Shown piece by piece: positions 54,411-64,000 of a stretch of DNA of 64,000 bases. Position 1 is the stretch's first letter. Every line of letters starts with the position of its first letter. A model generated the notes under the pieces. That model was given only the letters and a program-made list of their open reading frames with translations, had not been told where the DNA came from and made no database searches. The DNA comes from Puccinia triticina (taxonomy: Eukaryota; Basidiomycota; Pucciniomycetes; Pucciniales; Pucciniaceae): positions 6,865,501-6,929,500 of the forward strand of contig NC_070559.1 in the NCBI RefSeq assembly GCF_026914185.1. The letters are read 5' to 3'. The position numbers were made by a program, and so were the translations under genes.

Positions 54411-56146
54411 GGGCCTCTCCCTCTGGTTCTCCCGCGTCCATAGCCTCTCCTCACTCCTCTGGTGGCTCTCATCAAGTATTCTCCTATTTCCAGAACTCTC
54501 TGAGTGTCGTCCTGAGGGCGTCTCCAGTTCCTCCCTGATCCTCTCCAGTTGCTTTGAGGATGAGAGGGGTTGTGGCCTGCGAATTCTTGCGGCATTTGAG
54601 GATAATGGGGTGGATTGTAGCCGCCAGTTTGAAGATGCGGGCTGGGGCGGAATAATTGAACTACCTCCCGCGGTATAGAAGCTGGTGGCGGCCTCACTTG
54701 GAGCGTCTGCGGCGGTGGCGGCGGCGGCAAGGGAGTTCCTTGATAGTGTTGGCTCTCTAGGCGCGGCTGGGATTGAGGCTGCTGTTGAAACTGAGCCTGG
54801 TTGGAGGGGATAGGACCCTGGAACTCCTGCGCTATAGCTCGTAGCTGAGAACCCGTGGGTTCTGGCGTTGGCGTCGCTAGAATGGGTTGCTGGCTGGCGT
54901 GCGGCACTAAAGCTAGCTGCGAATGAGGCCGGGATACTTGCGCCGTGGAGTTCTGCGGACCTAGGCCGTTGTTCTGGTTCATTAGAGAAACTTCCAGGTT
55001 GTGTAGCTCGTCTCTGGGTATCCATTCTTGACAGAGACGGATACCGTCTTTCCTCCCAACTAATTCTATTATCATTTCCTGCGTCATAGCTGCTTGGGAG
55101 AGGAGGCGCCTCATGGTTAACGTGTTCTGCGCCTCCCTGGCGCGGACAAATAGGTCGAACTGTTCGTTGAACATGCTGATGAGGCTGGAGAGCTCTTCCT
55201 CTTCCGGGATAAGGTCCATGGGACCGGAGGACTCCTCCCGTCGAGGGCTCTGAGTGTACGGAAGGAGGGCTAGATTGGGCGGCGCCGTGGATCTCATGCC
55301 CTCTGGGTTGATAGGCTGGGAGGGCGGTTGACTCGTCGGAGGAAGGTTCACCGTCAAGTCTATCTGTTCCCTGTCGATAGGCCGCGGAACCGGCGTGGAT
55401 CTGCTCGACGCTAGGGCTATGGAAGTTTCCCTCGGCTGGTATAGGGCCGGAGGGATCCCGGTATCTGGGGGGAGCGGCTCCTCTTCCGGGAGCTTGAGGA
55501 AATCCTCCTGTAGAGGCGGCAAGGCTGCTTCTAGCCCTTCGAAGCCGTTCTTCGGCGGCTGGGCTAAGGCGGTACCGGTGGCGGAGCTCTTTGGAGAGGT
55601 CTCGGCCATTTCTAAGGTGAGGAGGCATGATGATTATATGTAAGAAAAGAGGGTAATTAAGCGGTAAAAAGGAGGATTAAGGGTTGTTTAAAGTTAAATA
55701 CCTGAAGATCTGGATTTAGCGGAAATCCTTTTGCTTTTCCTAGTAGTAGAAGACGATTTTTTCTTGTTTTCTTTTGCGCTTGGCTTCGCAGAGGAATTAG
55801 AGGTCCACTCGGCTATGTTAACAGGAGCTACGGTCTTTTTTCGACGAGTTTTCGGCGCTTTTGCGGTAGCAATAGGAGTCCACGCGGTGCTACTAATCAA
55901 ATTTCCGTTACAAGGATTTGCTACTATTTTGTCGTCGTAGTTTTCTTCGTCTGCGCTATTCTGCGCCGTCAAGAATTTTTTTACGGTCAACTGCGGTAAT
56001 TGTAGATGAGAAGCAGGAGAATCTTTTGAGCGTACTCCGTTTTTCTCTATCTCCTCTTGATTCGAAGATATGGAGGGTTCTGGGGAGGATAAGTCCGACG
56101 AAGGGGTGAATAGCGGCACGGAGGAGTCGCAATTCTGCACTTTCAC
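54404..56146 (-). CDS. Spliced upstream ORF of the gypsy element (putative Gag-N)
   Basis: A 150-codon ORF from 56,146 and a 401-codon ORF ending at 54,404 become one frame of 550 residues if the 90-nt GT-AG intron 55,701-55,612 is removed. The donor follows TCTTCAG, and the acceptor CTCACCTTAG lies two bases before the ATG of the second ORF. The first part is Ser/Lys-rich and basic. The second has a Pro-rich linker, a helical stretch ([20 protein letters not shown] ... [13 protein letters not shown]), Gln/Pro-rich sequence and an RG-rich end ([14 protein letters not shown]), which suggests RNA binding. The competing frame of the long ORF across the same DNA is Ser/Pro/Ala/Arg-rich with no domain. 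I do not recognise the family. Splicing and function are inferred from sequence only. Confidence 0.7.
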
Positions 56147-56388
56147 GAGTACACAAGACGTAAAAAAATTTTTTCAAGGGTTCAGTTAGGAAATTTATCA
56201 ATATAAAAGCAATTTTAGATAATTTTGGGAGAATTTCAGCGTTAGTAGGATATGTAGAAAAATTTTTAAGTGATTTTTTCGAATTTTAAGAGTTTTTTGT
56301 TTGATTTAGTCAGGATGATCAGTCCTTTGGCTTTATAGCAGTCTAGAATTATGAAAAGGTGAGTAATTTTCCCGATGAGGCCCCCAAT
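56147..56388 (-). other. Leader between 5' LTR and first ORF
   Basis: Untranslated leader of the genomic RNA. On the coding strand the LTR ends GGCTCACA and is followed by ATTGGGGGCCTCATCGGG. A primer-binding site complementary to a tRNA 3' end (starting TGG) is plausible there, but I cannot name the tRNA. Confidence 0.6.
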
Positions 56389-57358
56389 TGTGAGCCTGAG
56401 TCTCTATAGTGACAGCAGGACACAAGAAATGGGGGGGCAATAGTTGGATTTCTTGGGATAAAGAAATTACAACTATAAAAGAAAAAGAGAGAAAGAGAGA
56501 GAGAAACCAAGCAGGATAAGAAGGATGAGAAGTACTAGGTTATTCTAGTGGGAATGCACGTCCACTGGCAATGCTACTCTTCAGAAGAGTGCTGCTAATC
56601 TGTGCAAGAAGTGCTACAGCTTCCTCTCAGGAGGGTATCTGGATTAGATAAGTCTTAATCCAGCCACAGTTTTTTAGACTTCTCTCTGGACAGTCAAGGT
56701 TCTTAAAGGGAAACCTGAGGGACAGCCCTGAACCTAGATTTTGAGGCAAAGGCCTGATGATAAGAAGGGACAGCCCAGTAATCAAGATGGAGGCAAAGGC
56801 CTATAGATTTGGAGGGACAGCCCTGTGATCAAGGAGGAAGCAAAGCAAGAAGAAAAGGCAGATCAAGCGAGACACAGAGTTGTACCTCTGAGATAATCAA
56901 GGTTCAGTGAAAGAGGTTACTTACTGTCAATATCCTAGGCGCCTGTGACGGTAGGTATACTGGGAGTAGAGTAGGCTCTTTGGTGGTGATCCTGGGGTTA
57001 TCTGGGTGGTGGTTCTGGTGTGCTGAAGTCTGTAGATCCGCCTCAGGCAAGGGGGATCCTGACTACGAAAATTTTCACAGTTTGCTTATGTAATTTACAT
57101 ATGTACATGTGGTTTGGCGCGCCTGGTAGCGCTGACACGTCACAACTGCGCAAGGGCGCCATAACTCAGTAACTCAGGGAAGGAGTATAGTTACAAGGAA
57201 TTGATAAGTTGTAACTAGGGTTAAAATTACATGAGGAAACAGAATATGAAGTCAAAACAAGGTTATCTCTTAAGATGAAAAAGATATAAAGTAATTTATA
57301 TGTAACAAAGGTAGAACAGGCAGCTTTTAGGTCAGCTGTGATGACTCTAAGGCTGACA
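56389..57358 (-). repeat. 5' LTR of the gypsy element
   Basis: 970 bp; promoter-bearing copy for the minus-strand element. Differences from the 3' LTR seen by eye: one A/G in the CAAGCAAGAC/CAAGCGAGAC context and one A/T in TTACTAACTG/TTACTTACTG. Confidence 0.95.
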
Positions 57359-57504
57359 TTATGATTGTTGAATTCATGCAGATCAATTATCAGTTTAACA
57401 TTGCTTGAATGAAAATGGTGTCTGTAAGAGTCCTTTTGAGCAATCTGCTTGAACGGGCTTGATTATTGATGTGTGATAAGAGTCCATTCAAGCAATATGG
57501 TTGA

Positions 57505-57537
57505 GCGGACTTGGTGAAATATGATCACCAAGTCCGC
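57505..57537. repeat. Perfect 12-bp-arm hairpin
   Basis: GCGGACTTGGTG and CACCAAGTCCGC around a 9-nt loop, within the half-site-rich segment. Confidence 0.85.
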
Positions 57538-57740
57538 TTGATGAGTCTGCTTGAACAGACTTGACAACATGACTCTGGAGTCTGCTTCAATGGAGTCGCT
57601 GGTCTGTTCAAGCAGAAGAGCAAACTCTCTTACCAAATCCTTTCAGAGAGTTGCACCAGGAGTCCTTTCAAGCAGAGTCAATTCAGAGGGAACGGACTCT
57701 GCATTGAACAGACACGGTTAATACAAAAAAGTATTGACAC

Positions 57741-57806
57741 CGGCGTTACTTGCATACCAACGCCGGTGTTACTCGCATACCGACGCCGGCGTTACTCACA
57801 TGACAG
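57741..57806. repeat. Three 23-bp tandem units
   Basis: Unit CGGCGTTACTTGCATACCAACG with changes, repeated about three times; each unit contributes an ACGCCGG core. Confidence 0.75.
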
Positions 57807-58382
57807 GTATTTGTACTGGTTTGTTTGGCCCCCAGAGGCCATTTCTTTAGTTATATGTAGATTGAAGTGGAGGTAAAACTTACCTTGAAAAAACAGAATC
57901 AAATGAAGTCTGCACCATGAAAAAAATGATGTGAATAGGTGTCAGGTGACATTCAGTAAAATGTGTTGAAATTCCAGGGGTACTCCAGCATTACTCCCCC
58001 TGAATAAAAATTGCCCTTTTGTCATCATCAGGGGTTTCTACCACTTTTCCATAAATGTATGGTTGGAGTTAGCTTCACATCACCTACCACCTAGTCCCCT
58101 CTGGTTTTTCATGGTGCTGGGTGGTTGAGGTTGGTGTGTGGATGATATTTTGGCTGGGATGATTTGATTCGTACTTCAAAATCAGATGTATTTGGTTGAG
58201 AACAGGTATTTTTTTGTCTTATACACTTTCTTAGCCAATAATTGTACCACAACTTCCTATTATCCTAAAGAATTGTTCTAGATGGCCGAAAAGGTTGTTT
58301 TTTATCATCCACATTGCATTCATGAGAGCTGTAAGGAATTGCAAGAGCCCGCTTCAGAGAGTCAGGGCTCTTCACTGGGAAC

Positions 58383-59105
58383 TCAGGGACACAGAGGCAG
58401 GGCCTCAAGCGGTTCTAGAACCGCGGTAGGATGAATTTCTGGCTGGCTCGGGAGAGATGTGAAGGCAATCTCTCTGTTAGTCTTTATACACAAGCAGGTC
58501 TGATAACAGGGGAAAGAGGGAAAGAGGGGGTTTTGGAAAAGGAGCTTACCTGGCTCGGGAGAGATGTGAAGGCAATCTCTGCCGAGCCAGGAGGGGCGGG
58601 GGAGTGGTTGGCTTAAGTAGGGGATCCTTTGGGATCCTGTGATCCTGTTTGTGACACCTCCGAGGGGAGGGGTTACAGGAATAATGGCCCATCTTAATTC
58701 TTTTTCTTTGAGACTATTGATGAATTGAGTGGCTTGCTTGATAATTTGGGATTCTGAAATTGCCAATATGCCCCCAGAAAGTCCCTCTTCTTTGGATATT
58801 AATTCAATAAGATTGAGTATCTTGATTTTAACCCTCTTCTTTTGTACAGAATGGCTGAATACATATCTGTCAAAATCTAATTTAACCCTATTTTTCTCAC
58901 TCTCAATCTTATCTATAGCTGGAAATTTGTTCTTGCTACTTTTGAGAAATCCTGGAAGCTTCAAGATGGAATTTTTTGGTGAAATGGTTGGAGTTTTCCT
59001 TTGATTTTTTATATGAATTGCATTTGAAGGAATTACTGTAGAGAAGTGTGTTTGTGAAGGTTTTGATTTTACAATGAATTCTTTTGAATCTTCATGCCTA
59101 ATCAT
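58383..59105 (-). pseudogene. Unrecognised coding-like fragment
   Basis: An open frame of 240 codons, rich in Lys/Ser/Ile (FDRYVFSHSVQKKRVKIKIL, then FINSLKEKELRWAIIPVTPP). Its end runs into a repeated segment (CTGGCTCGGGAGAGATGTGA at about 58,443 and 58,551, the second forming a GGCTCGG...CCGAGCC hairpin), so the true C-terminus is unclear. CpG-poor before that. It could be part of one gene or old element with 59,219-59,746. Function unknown. Confidence 0.35.
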
Positions 59106-59218
59106 ACTTGATGGTTGCAGAAATGATGATTCTTGTGTGCTGTCTATATGGTAATCTTAAGCTTTCATCTTGCAAGGGGAATGTTTGAGTTTTCAACTTT
59201 TAAAACTGGATGAGAAGT

Positions 59219-59746
59219 TTATGTTTTAGGTTCGGGGATTTCCTGAGTTTGCTTCAAGTGGGATATAGGGTTTCTGACTGAATTATTGCTCATTGTAAGT
59301 TTTTCTGTTTGTTGATTTGGTACACAACCACCAAGGAGACCAGCGGAGACCAGATGATCATGAAAACCAAAATTAGAATCATTGGTAAATTCTGATTGCT
59401 TATCAGGATGCCCATTTGTTCTAAGAATTTCATTTTCATTATTCTTTTTGTGTCTCTTCAAAGGAATTGGTGATATTGAATGTGCTGAACCTCTTTCCTC
59501 TCCAGGTTTTTCATTCAGATCAAGGCAAGTTCTACAAGGATCACTGATATTGGGGGTTGGAAAACTTGAATGACCCTCAAAAGGTTCTTCTTTTATGGAG
59601 CTGAGTTGGCAGAACCTGCTTGGGTGGCTGTTGTGGATTGCAAGTGGCTCAAATTTCACATTAACCTTCTGATGGAAATCTTGGGTAGCTTTGCAGTTGA
59701 AGATTAACAAGAATCCTATGTTAAAAGGATGCATAGCTGGGTGCAT
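59219..59746 (-). pseudogene. Unrecognised coding-like fragment
   Basis: An open frame of 175 codons with KFEPLAIHNSHPSRFCQLSS and SPIPLKRHKKNNENEILRT. Strongly AT-rich and CpG-poor like the preceding fragment, and on the same strand 114 bp away. No splice pair joining them was found. Unknown. Confidence 0.35.
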
Positions 59747-60734
59747 ACCAAGTAACAGAATGCAAAAAAGTTGTATTTTGTTTTCTTGTCAGATTGTACT
59801 TGGCGGCTGTTGTCCAAAAAAGCTGAGTCAATCTTAAGGCAAATCACTGAACAGACAGAAATATGAAACACCACTTTTCAACTTCACAATCCAAAACAGT
59901 CATTCCAGCCCCCCTCCCCCATATGCTGTCTCTTACATAGACTTTTATTCAAGTAAGCTCAAATATGCTGTTTCCAGTCAAAATTAGATGGCAAGGTATG
60001 CTCATGTTGAAAATTTTGACTACTGCCAAGTACTTGGCCAGCTACAGTTTCAAATTTCCAGCACTTTCCAGTCAAGCCGCCAACTGATTAAAACCAGGTA
60101 AGTTTGGTGACATTCATTTCCCAGAAGTTTTTCACCCCAGATTTCATTACTCAGACAGTTGTATCATTTGGCATGTGGCCCCTCTATGGCCCTCAATGAA
60201 GCAGTTTCCCAATGGGGACAAAACACAATTTCACAGCAGAAAAACATTGTTCAATTACAGAACTGCATGTTTTTCCAGTGCAATTTCCATACATAATCTA
60301 CCTTCATCCAGATCCTCAAAGACCTAAAATAGATGATGCAACAGAACAAGTTGAACAAATGGAATTTTACTGCCTCAAGGAATACTATCAAGAGATGAAG
60401 AAGAAATTCAAAGAACTTCAAGAAAGATTTGTATGCTGTTTAAATCAAGTTCAGAGGTGTTCACCAATTATGTCCCTCAGTTGTAGGTATTTCAGCTGGA
60501 ATTGTTGAAAATTATCCACTTTGGCCCTCAGCAAGCTAGATAAAAAATCAAGGGATTCTCACAATCTTCTTTGGGATCAAGTAGAAAACCTCTTCCCCAT
60601 TTGTTTCTCTTTTTGAGATCTCTAGACAGATAGCACTTTAGTGTGCCCTTTCTTCCTAGAGCATGCATATATATTTTAAAATGAATGATTCCTTTCAACT
60701 CTTTGACCTACACATTGGGAAACTCAGAAAATTG
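59747..60734. other. No gene recognised
   Basis: A 98-codon frame at 60,212-60,508 (plus) shows a short coiled-coil-like run but no family signature. Otherwise AT-rich spacer. Confidence 0.4.
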
Positions 60735-60949
60735 CACTGCCAGCATAATTAGCTGGTTTTTATAGGGTTATCTAAGTTGAACTGGGATGAACACAACCAA
60801 TTTAAACTTGTTTGATTTCAACTGATGAAATATAAATCCAAGGTCTTTGGATTTATATTTCATTGGTTAAGATAAACCCATTTTGAATTGATTGAGTGCA
60901 TCCCAGTTAAACTGGGATGACTTCATCCCAGCCAAATATGCTGGCAGTG
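60735..60949. mobile_element. 215-bp foldback MITE
   Basis: The ends CACTGCCAGCATAATTAGCTGG-type and their inverted copy match at about 19 of 22 positions. Inside are AACTGGGATG/CATCCCAGTT and a central perfect hairpin ATGAAATATAAATCCAA / TTGGATTTATATTTCAT. TTG on each side may be a 3-bp target duplication. Confidence 0.8.
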
Positions 60950-61341
60950 TTGATAATTGGATGAAAAAATGTCAAACCACATACTTTTTACCAGTATGCC
61001 CTCAGAAAGGTTTGTTCAGAAGGGCATAACCTGTGAAACCGTATAGCAAAGGGCTTCCATGGAGGGGTATGTGGTTTCACAATTTGACTGTATCTAGGCC
61101 CCCCCCTCTGGCAAAGCAGCCTAGCAGGTCCATTGATTCATGAATAAAATAGGGTGACTAAAGTTGGTTGTGTCCAAATTGGACATTTGCAAGCTTGTGT
61201 CCACATTTTTTCTTGAACACCAACTGGCAAAAAAACATTGAAGAAGGCTTTGGAAGATCTAACTTGTGCTTACTTACAAAAGTGCATGCAAGTTCAATGG
61301 CCGACTTGAAACCCTAATAGTCGCGCAATAGTGGAGGTCCG
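60950..61341. other. Spacer, no gene
   Basis: Short unique sequence between two MITEs. Confidence 0.4.
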
Positions 61342-61477
61342 AGGACTTCCCGTTGAGATCTACAGACCCTGCATAACCAGATCTGCAGCCCCTGGGATAG
61401 CATTTCCCCGCAAAAATTCATGGTTTTCTGGCTGCAGATTTATTTCTGCAGGGGGCTGCAGATTGACAGGAAGTCCT
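61342..61477. mobile_element. Short MITE with AGGACTTCC ends (copy 2)
   Basis: Left AGGACTTCCCGTTGAGATCT, right CTGCAGATTGACAGGAAGTCCT-type inverted end. Interior has CTGCAGATT/AATCTGCAG blocks. Same family and size as 7,138-7,269. Confidence 0.72.
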
Positions 61478-61561
61478 GCAGTCTTGAGTTGGTACATACA
61501 TAGCCATTTTTTGTCAACATGCCTGGTTTGTTCAGCCAATTTCAAGCACACTGGGTCACAA

Positions 61562-62143
61562 ACTTAGCTAAGTCCCTCAATTGGAGGCGCGGGAGTGCTG
61601 TTGCGAAGCAACCCTCCGAAGGAGGGACTTACACCCTACCTTGCAAAACAGTAGGCAGCAGATGTCTGGTTTCAGCCTTTTTTGCTTGTCTCTCCGTAGA
61701 AGCTACGCAAGGACAGCTGGGGCCAAGTCAACTGCTCCAAGAGGTAGCCAAGAAGCATGGCTCTCTGCTGGTATTTTTCTTTTATCTGTAACACTTGAAC
61801 TTGATTTTTTAAAAAAAATGTAAGAGCTGCAAAGTTTTGACAGGCGTCAAAAGTATGGCTTTGACCAAGGCCTGTTTGAACAATGCCCTCCCAAAACCCA
61901 TGAACTACTTTTTGTTTCATTTGGGATTCAAGAAAGTTTTTGGAGGGATCCGACCTCAGGAAGGTGGCAGGTGGAAGGGCAGATGTAGGCGGACAATTCT
62001 GTCTGCTCAGATTTTTGATGGCTTTTACTTGAGTCGAGATGTAAAGAGTTGAAGATTTTGAAAATTTTCCCCAGCCAAATGGGATTTCTGCTGCCTACTG
62101 TTTTGCGAGGCTCCCGCGCCTCCGATCGAGGGACTTAGCTAAG
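61562..62143. mobile_element. Non-autonomous TIR element (copy B)
   Basis: The left end ACTTAGCTAAGTCCCTC and the right end GAGGGACTTAGCTAAG are inverted. Second-level inverted blocks are CTTGCAAAACAGTAGGCAGCAG and CTGCTGCCTACTGTTTTGCG. The right end lacks a stem of about 45 bp that is present at the left end and in copy A (1-338). Its right end lies 42 bp before the ketopantoate-reductase ATG. Confidence 0.8.
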
Positions 62144-62185
62144 GTCGACTGGCTCAACAAATTTGATCCGTTCATTCCTGGTGGC

Positions 62186-63490
62186 ATGGCCTCGGAAGTT
62201 CGCATTCTCATTGGTAAGCAGCTTGCACTCATTTGTATCATTCAGCTCACCTCAGATTCGGCGACAGGCCGTTGATTGATTGATTTACTCGCATAGTTGG
62301 AACAGGTGCAGTGGGTGCATTTTATGGATCTCGATTACATCGGCCCGAGGAAGGCGTGAAGGTGTCGTTTGTCTGTCGCTCCAACTACGAAGAGGTCAAG
62401 GCCAATGGGATAGAGATCGTGAGTAGAACGTTTGGGAAGTACACCATGCAACCTGCGGATGTGTTCAAGTCGATCGACCAAGCCGCCCAACTGGGACCAT
62501 CAGAATCTGGGAGCAGGTGGGATTTTGTGATTCTCTGTACGAAAGTCCTACCAGACAGAGTCGACGATGCAGTATTGCTCTCGCCCCTTCTCAGAGTAGC
62601 CAACGACCACGACCGGCCTCCACCGACCTTAGTACTCATTCAAAACGGGATAGGCTTTGAGGATAACCATCGGCAGAGACACCCCCAGGTACCCATCCTC
62701 AGTGCTGTCACCGTCGTCAATGCTGAACAACTCAAACCCAACTTAGTTAGACACAATCGCTGGACTCGCATTAGTATAGGCCCCTATCTCAACTTCTCGT
62801 CTTATCTTGCGCATCCTCATCCTCCGATTAATCCTCAACTGGGAATTCATTCTCAATCTCAGTTGGAGCTCTTGGTTAGTTTACTACGAAGCGGGCAAAT
62901 TCATGATGTTGAAATCTATGGTGAAAAAGATCTTCAAATCCTTCGTTGGCATAAATTAGCCATCAAGTCAGTATGGAACTTCCCCCTCTCCGGTACTGAT
63001 ACCAACCGACAAAAAACCATTTTCATATTCGTATGAGTTGCTTAGGCAAACTAATCCAATTGAAAATTTAAACTTCGATCCCATCAGTGCATCGATGAAC
63101 CCGACATCAATCCTATCAGGCGGCCTGCCATCATCAGAAATGGTGAAGAACCCTCAGCTAAGATTACATCTTCAGGGATGTATGCAAGAGGTGTTTGAGG
63201 CGGCAAAGAAGATATTTGGGATCGAGAGTTTTCCTGCTAATTTCGCGAGCATCGAGCGGATCTTGCAGTCGACCGAGAAAGCCGGTGAAAGTTCGACAAT
63301 CAAGCCGTCGATGTTGGTGGATTGGGAACTCGGAAGACCACTCGAGATCCAGGCCATCATGGGCTTTCCGATTCGGATCGCCACTCGCGCAGGCGTCAAA
63401 CTCGCCAGGATTCAGTCCATGTACGCTTTCTTGAATCAGCTCCAGCTCGCCCGCTCCAAGAAGACTGGCTTGTGCCAAGCCAGAATTTGA
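62186..63490 (+). CDS. 2-dehydropantoate 2-reductase (ketopantoate reductase)
   Basis: Reduces ketopantoate to pantoate with NADPH in pantothenate/CoA synthesis (ApbA/PanE family). Three exons (62,186-62,213; 62,297-62,966; 63,088-63,490) join in phase to 366 residues. Splicing creates the N-terminal Rossmann motif ILIVGTGAVGAFYGSRL (GxGxxG). Further blocks: FVCRSNY, DFVILCTKV, LIQNGIG, and the C-terminal catalytic-domain signature KLAINASMNPTSILSGG, which spans the second intron and contains the conserved Lys and Asn. An Asn/His/Pro-rich loop (HPHPPINPQLGIHSQSQ) is inserted in the middle, as often seen in fungal members. The first exon is only 28 nt, so the protein start depends on that intron. 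The TIR element directly upstream probably sits in its promoter or 5' UTR. Confidence 0.93.
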
Positions 63491-64000
63491 AATTCTGGTA
63501 TCACTGTTGCCTTTCCCCATGTTTTACCCAAACAATTTCATTATCCATCTTCGGGGCCTATGTATCCAATGGCAATGCTCTTCTCGCTCCAGAGATAGAG
63601 TTTATTTTACGTATTTATCTTTATCAGACAGAAATTCAAATGAAATATCGAAATACGAAGGTTACCTGGAAAAGCGTATGAGCAGCTGAAGTTATTGACC
63701 CAATCTTCCTTCAAAATTGTAGTTTTCTGTGAATATTAAGATCAACGTTATCTAATGGCAGCAAACAGACAACTCAAAACTCAAATGAGATTGGAATTAT
63801 TGGGCAGTAAATAAATGATTCCTGTTATTTCTATGTCACGTCTTCAAACCTCCTCACGAGGTGGTTTGAAGCGCTTGCCGAAAAAAAAAGAGTTAAACAT
63901 TGAAATATCTATTGCAATAACTTTCAAAAAGCAGTCTCAAAAACGGTCTAAAACTGTTCATACAACTGCCTTCAAGCTAGCGGTCAAAGTAGAAAAAATG
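63491..64000. other. 3' flank of the ketopantoate-reductase gene
   Basis: AT-rich. A hairpin CTTCAAACC...GGTTTGAAG lies at about 63,842-63,871 and may begin another repeat cut by the window edge. No further gene. Confidence 0.5.

Larger units (their letters stand above)
47842..57358 (-). mobile_element. Full-length Ty3/gypsy chromovirus, recent insertion
   Basis: A 9,517-bp element with two 970-bp LTRs (47,842-48,811 and 56,389-57,358) that begin TGTGAGCC and end GGCTGACA. It is flanked by the exact 5-bp duplication TTATG (47,837-47,841 and 57,359-57,363). Coding is on the minus strand, so the 5' LTR is the right-hand one. Domain order PR-RT-RH-IN with a C-terminal chromodomain defines a gypsy chromovirus. 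I count only two mismatches between the LTRs. Confidence 0.97.
57364..58382. other. Repeat-rich spacer
   Basis: 57,420-57,715 is dense in AGTCTGCTTGAACAGAC-like half-sites in both orientations. No gene is recognised; the rest is AT-rich unique-looking sequence. Confidence 0.5.

Noticed and set aside
54411..55628. N-terminal 400 codons of the 2,259-codon gag-pol frame as real protein
   Set aside because: They overlap the better-looking 401-aa frame, are Ser/Pro/Ala/Arg-rich without a domain, and their ATG lies inside the inferred intron.
60212..60508. 98-codon plus-strand ORF as a gene
   Set aside because: No family signature, no clear promoter or intron context, and surrounded by AT-rich repeats.

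Overview
This is a nuclear fungal contig, most likely from a rust fungus (Pucciniales, Basidiomycota). The genes have many short introns (mostly 60-120 nt) and conserved fungal products (Dhh1, Etr1, Erv25, Mix17, Ltv1, ketopantoate reductase). They sit between small secreted proteins of unknown family and a dense mix of transposable elements, as in repeat-rich rust genomes. The species cannot be fixed from the sequence alone. Gene models below come from reading splice sites and checking phase by hand; every multi-exon model listed as complete closes in frame.

Layout. 1-4,000: end of a TIR element, a decayed mitochondrial aspartate/glutamate carrier relic (minus) and a 5'-truncated LTV1 (plus). 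4,430-10,200: repeats, several MITEs, and a tandem array of about 167 bp period. 10,221-10,318: an intron-containing tRNA-Ile. 11,802-13,999: DHH1 (minus), followed by a purine-skewed upstream region. 15,990-20,680: hairpin MITEs around a gene for a ten-cysteine secreted protein (minus). 20,862-26,330: a full-length LINE with target-site duplication and poly(A). 26,830-31,899: an intact gene cluster, an NT-C2 protein (minus) divergent from ETR1 (plus), which converges on ERV25 (minus). 34,465-39,742: a candidate secreted-protein gene split by a complete 4-kb Tc1/IS630-type transposon and a MITE. 40,443-41,106: MIX17 (minus). 41,379-44,105: MITEs and a 40-bp palindromic minisatellite. 45,273-46,621: Helitron relic. 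47,842-57,358: a very young 9.5-kb Ty3/gypsy chromovirus (coding strand minus) with 970-bp LTRs. 57,364-61,480: repeats and coding-like relics. 61,562-62,143: second copy of the TIR element, ending 42 bp before the ketopantoate-reductase gene (62,186-63,490, plus).

Most interesting points. (1) The gypsy element appears to carry a hidden spliced upstream ORF of about 550 aa: a 150-aa ORF joined through a 90-nt intron to a 401-aa ORF that overlaps the long gag-pol frame. It ends at a C-run two codons before its stop, where a -1 shift would enter gag-pol. (2) Its pol region has almost no CpG (two seen in about 5.5 kb), while the 5' ORF is CpG-rich, although the copy is young and open. (3) ETR1 needs two microexons (15 and 8 nt). 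(4) The last ERV25 intron is a stop-free 3n intron whose removal creates the C-terminal KKLR sorting signal. (5) The LINE keeps both ORFs but carries an Asp-to-Asn change in the RNase H catalytic core that fits CpG deamination.
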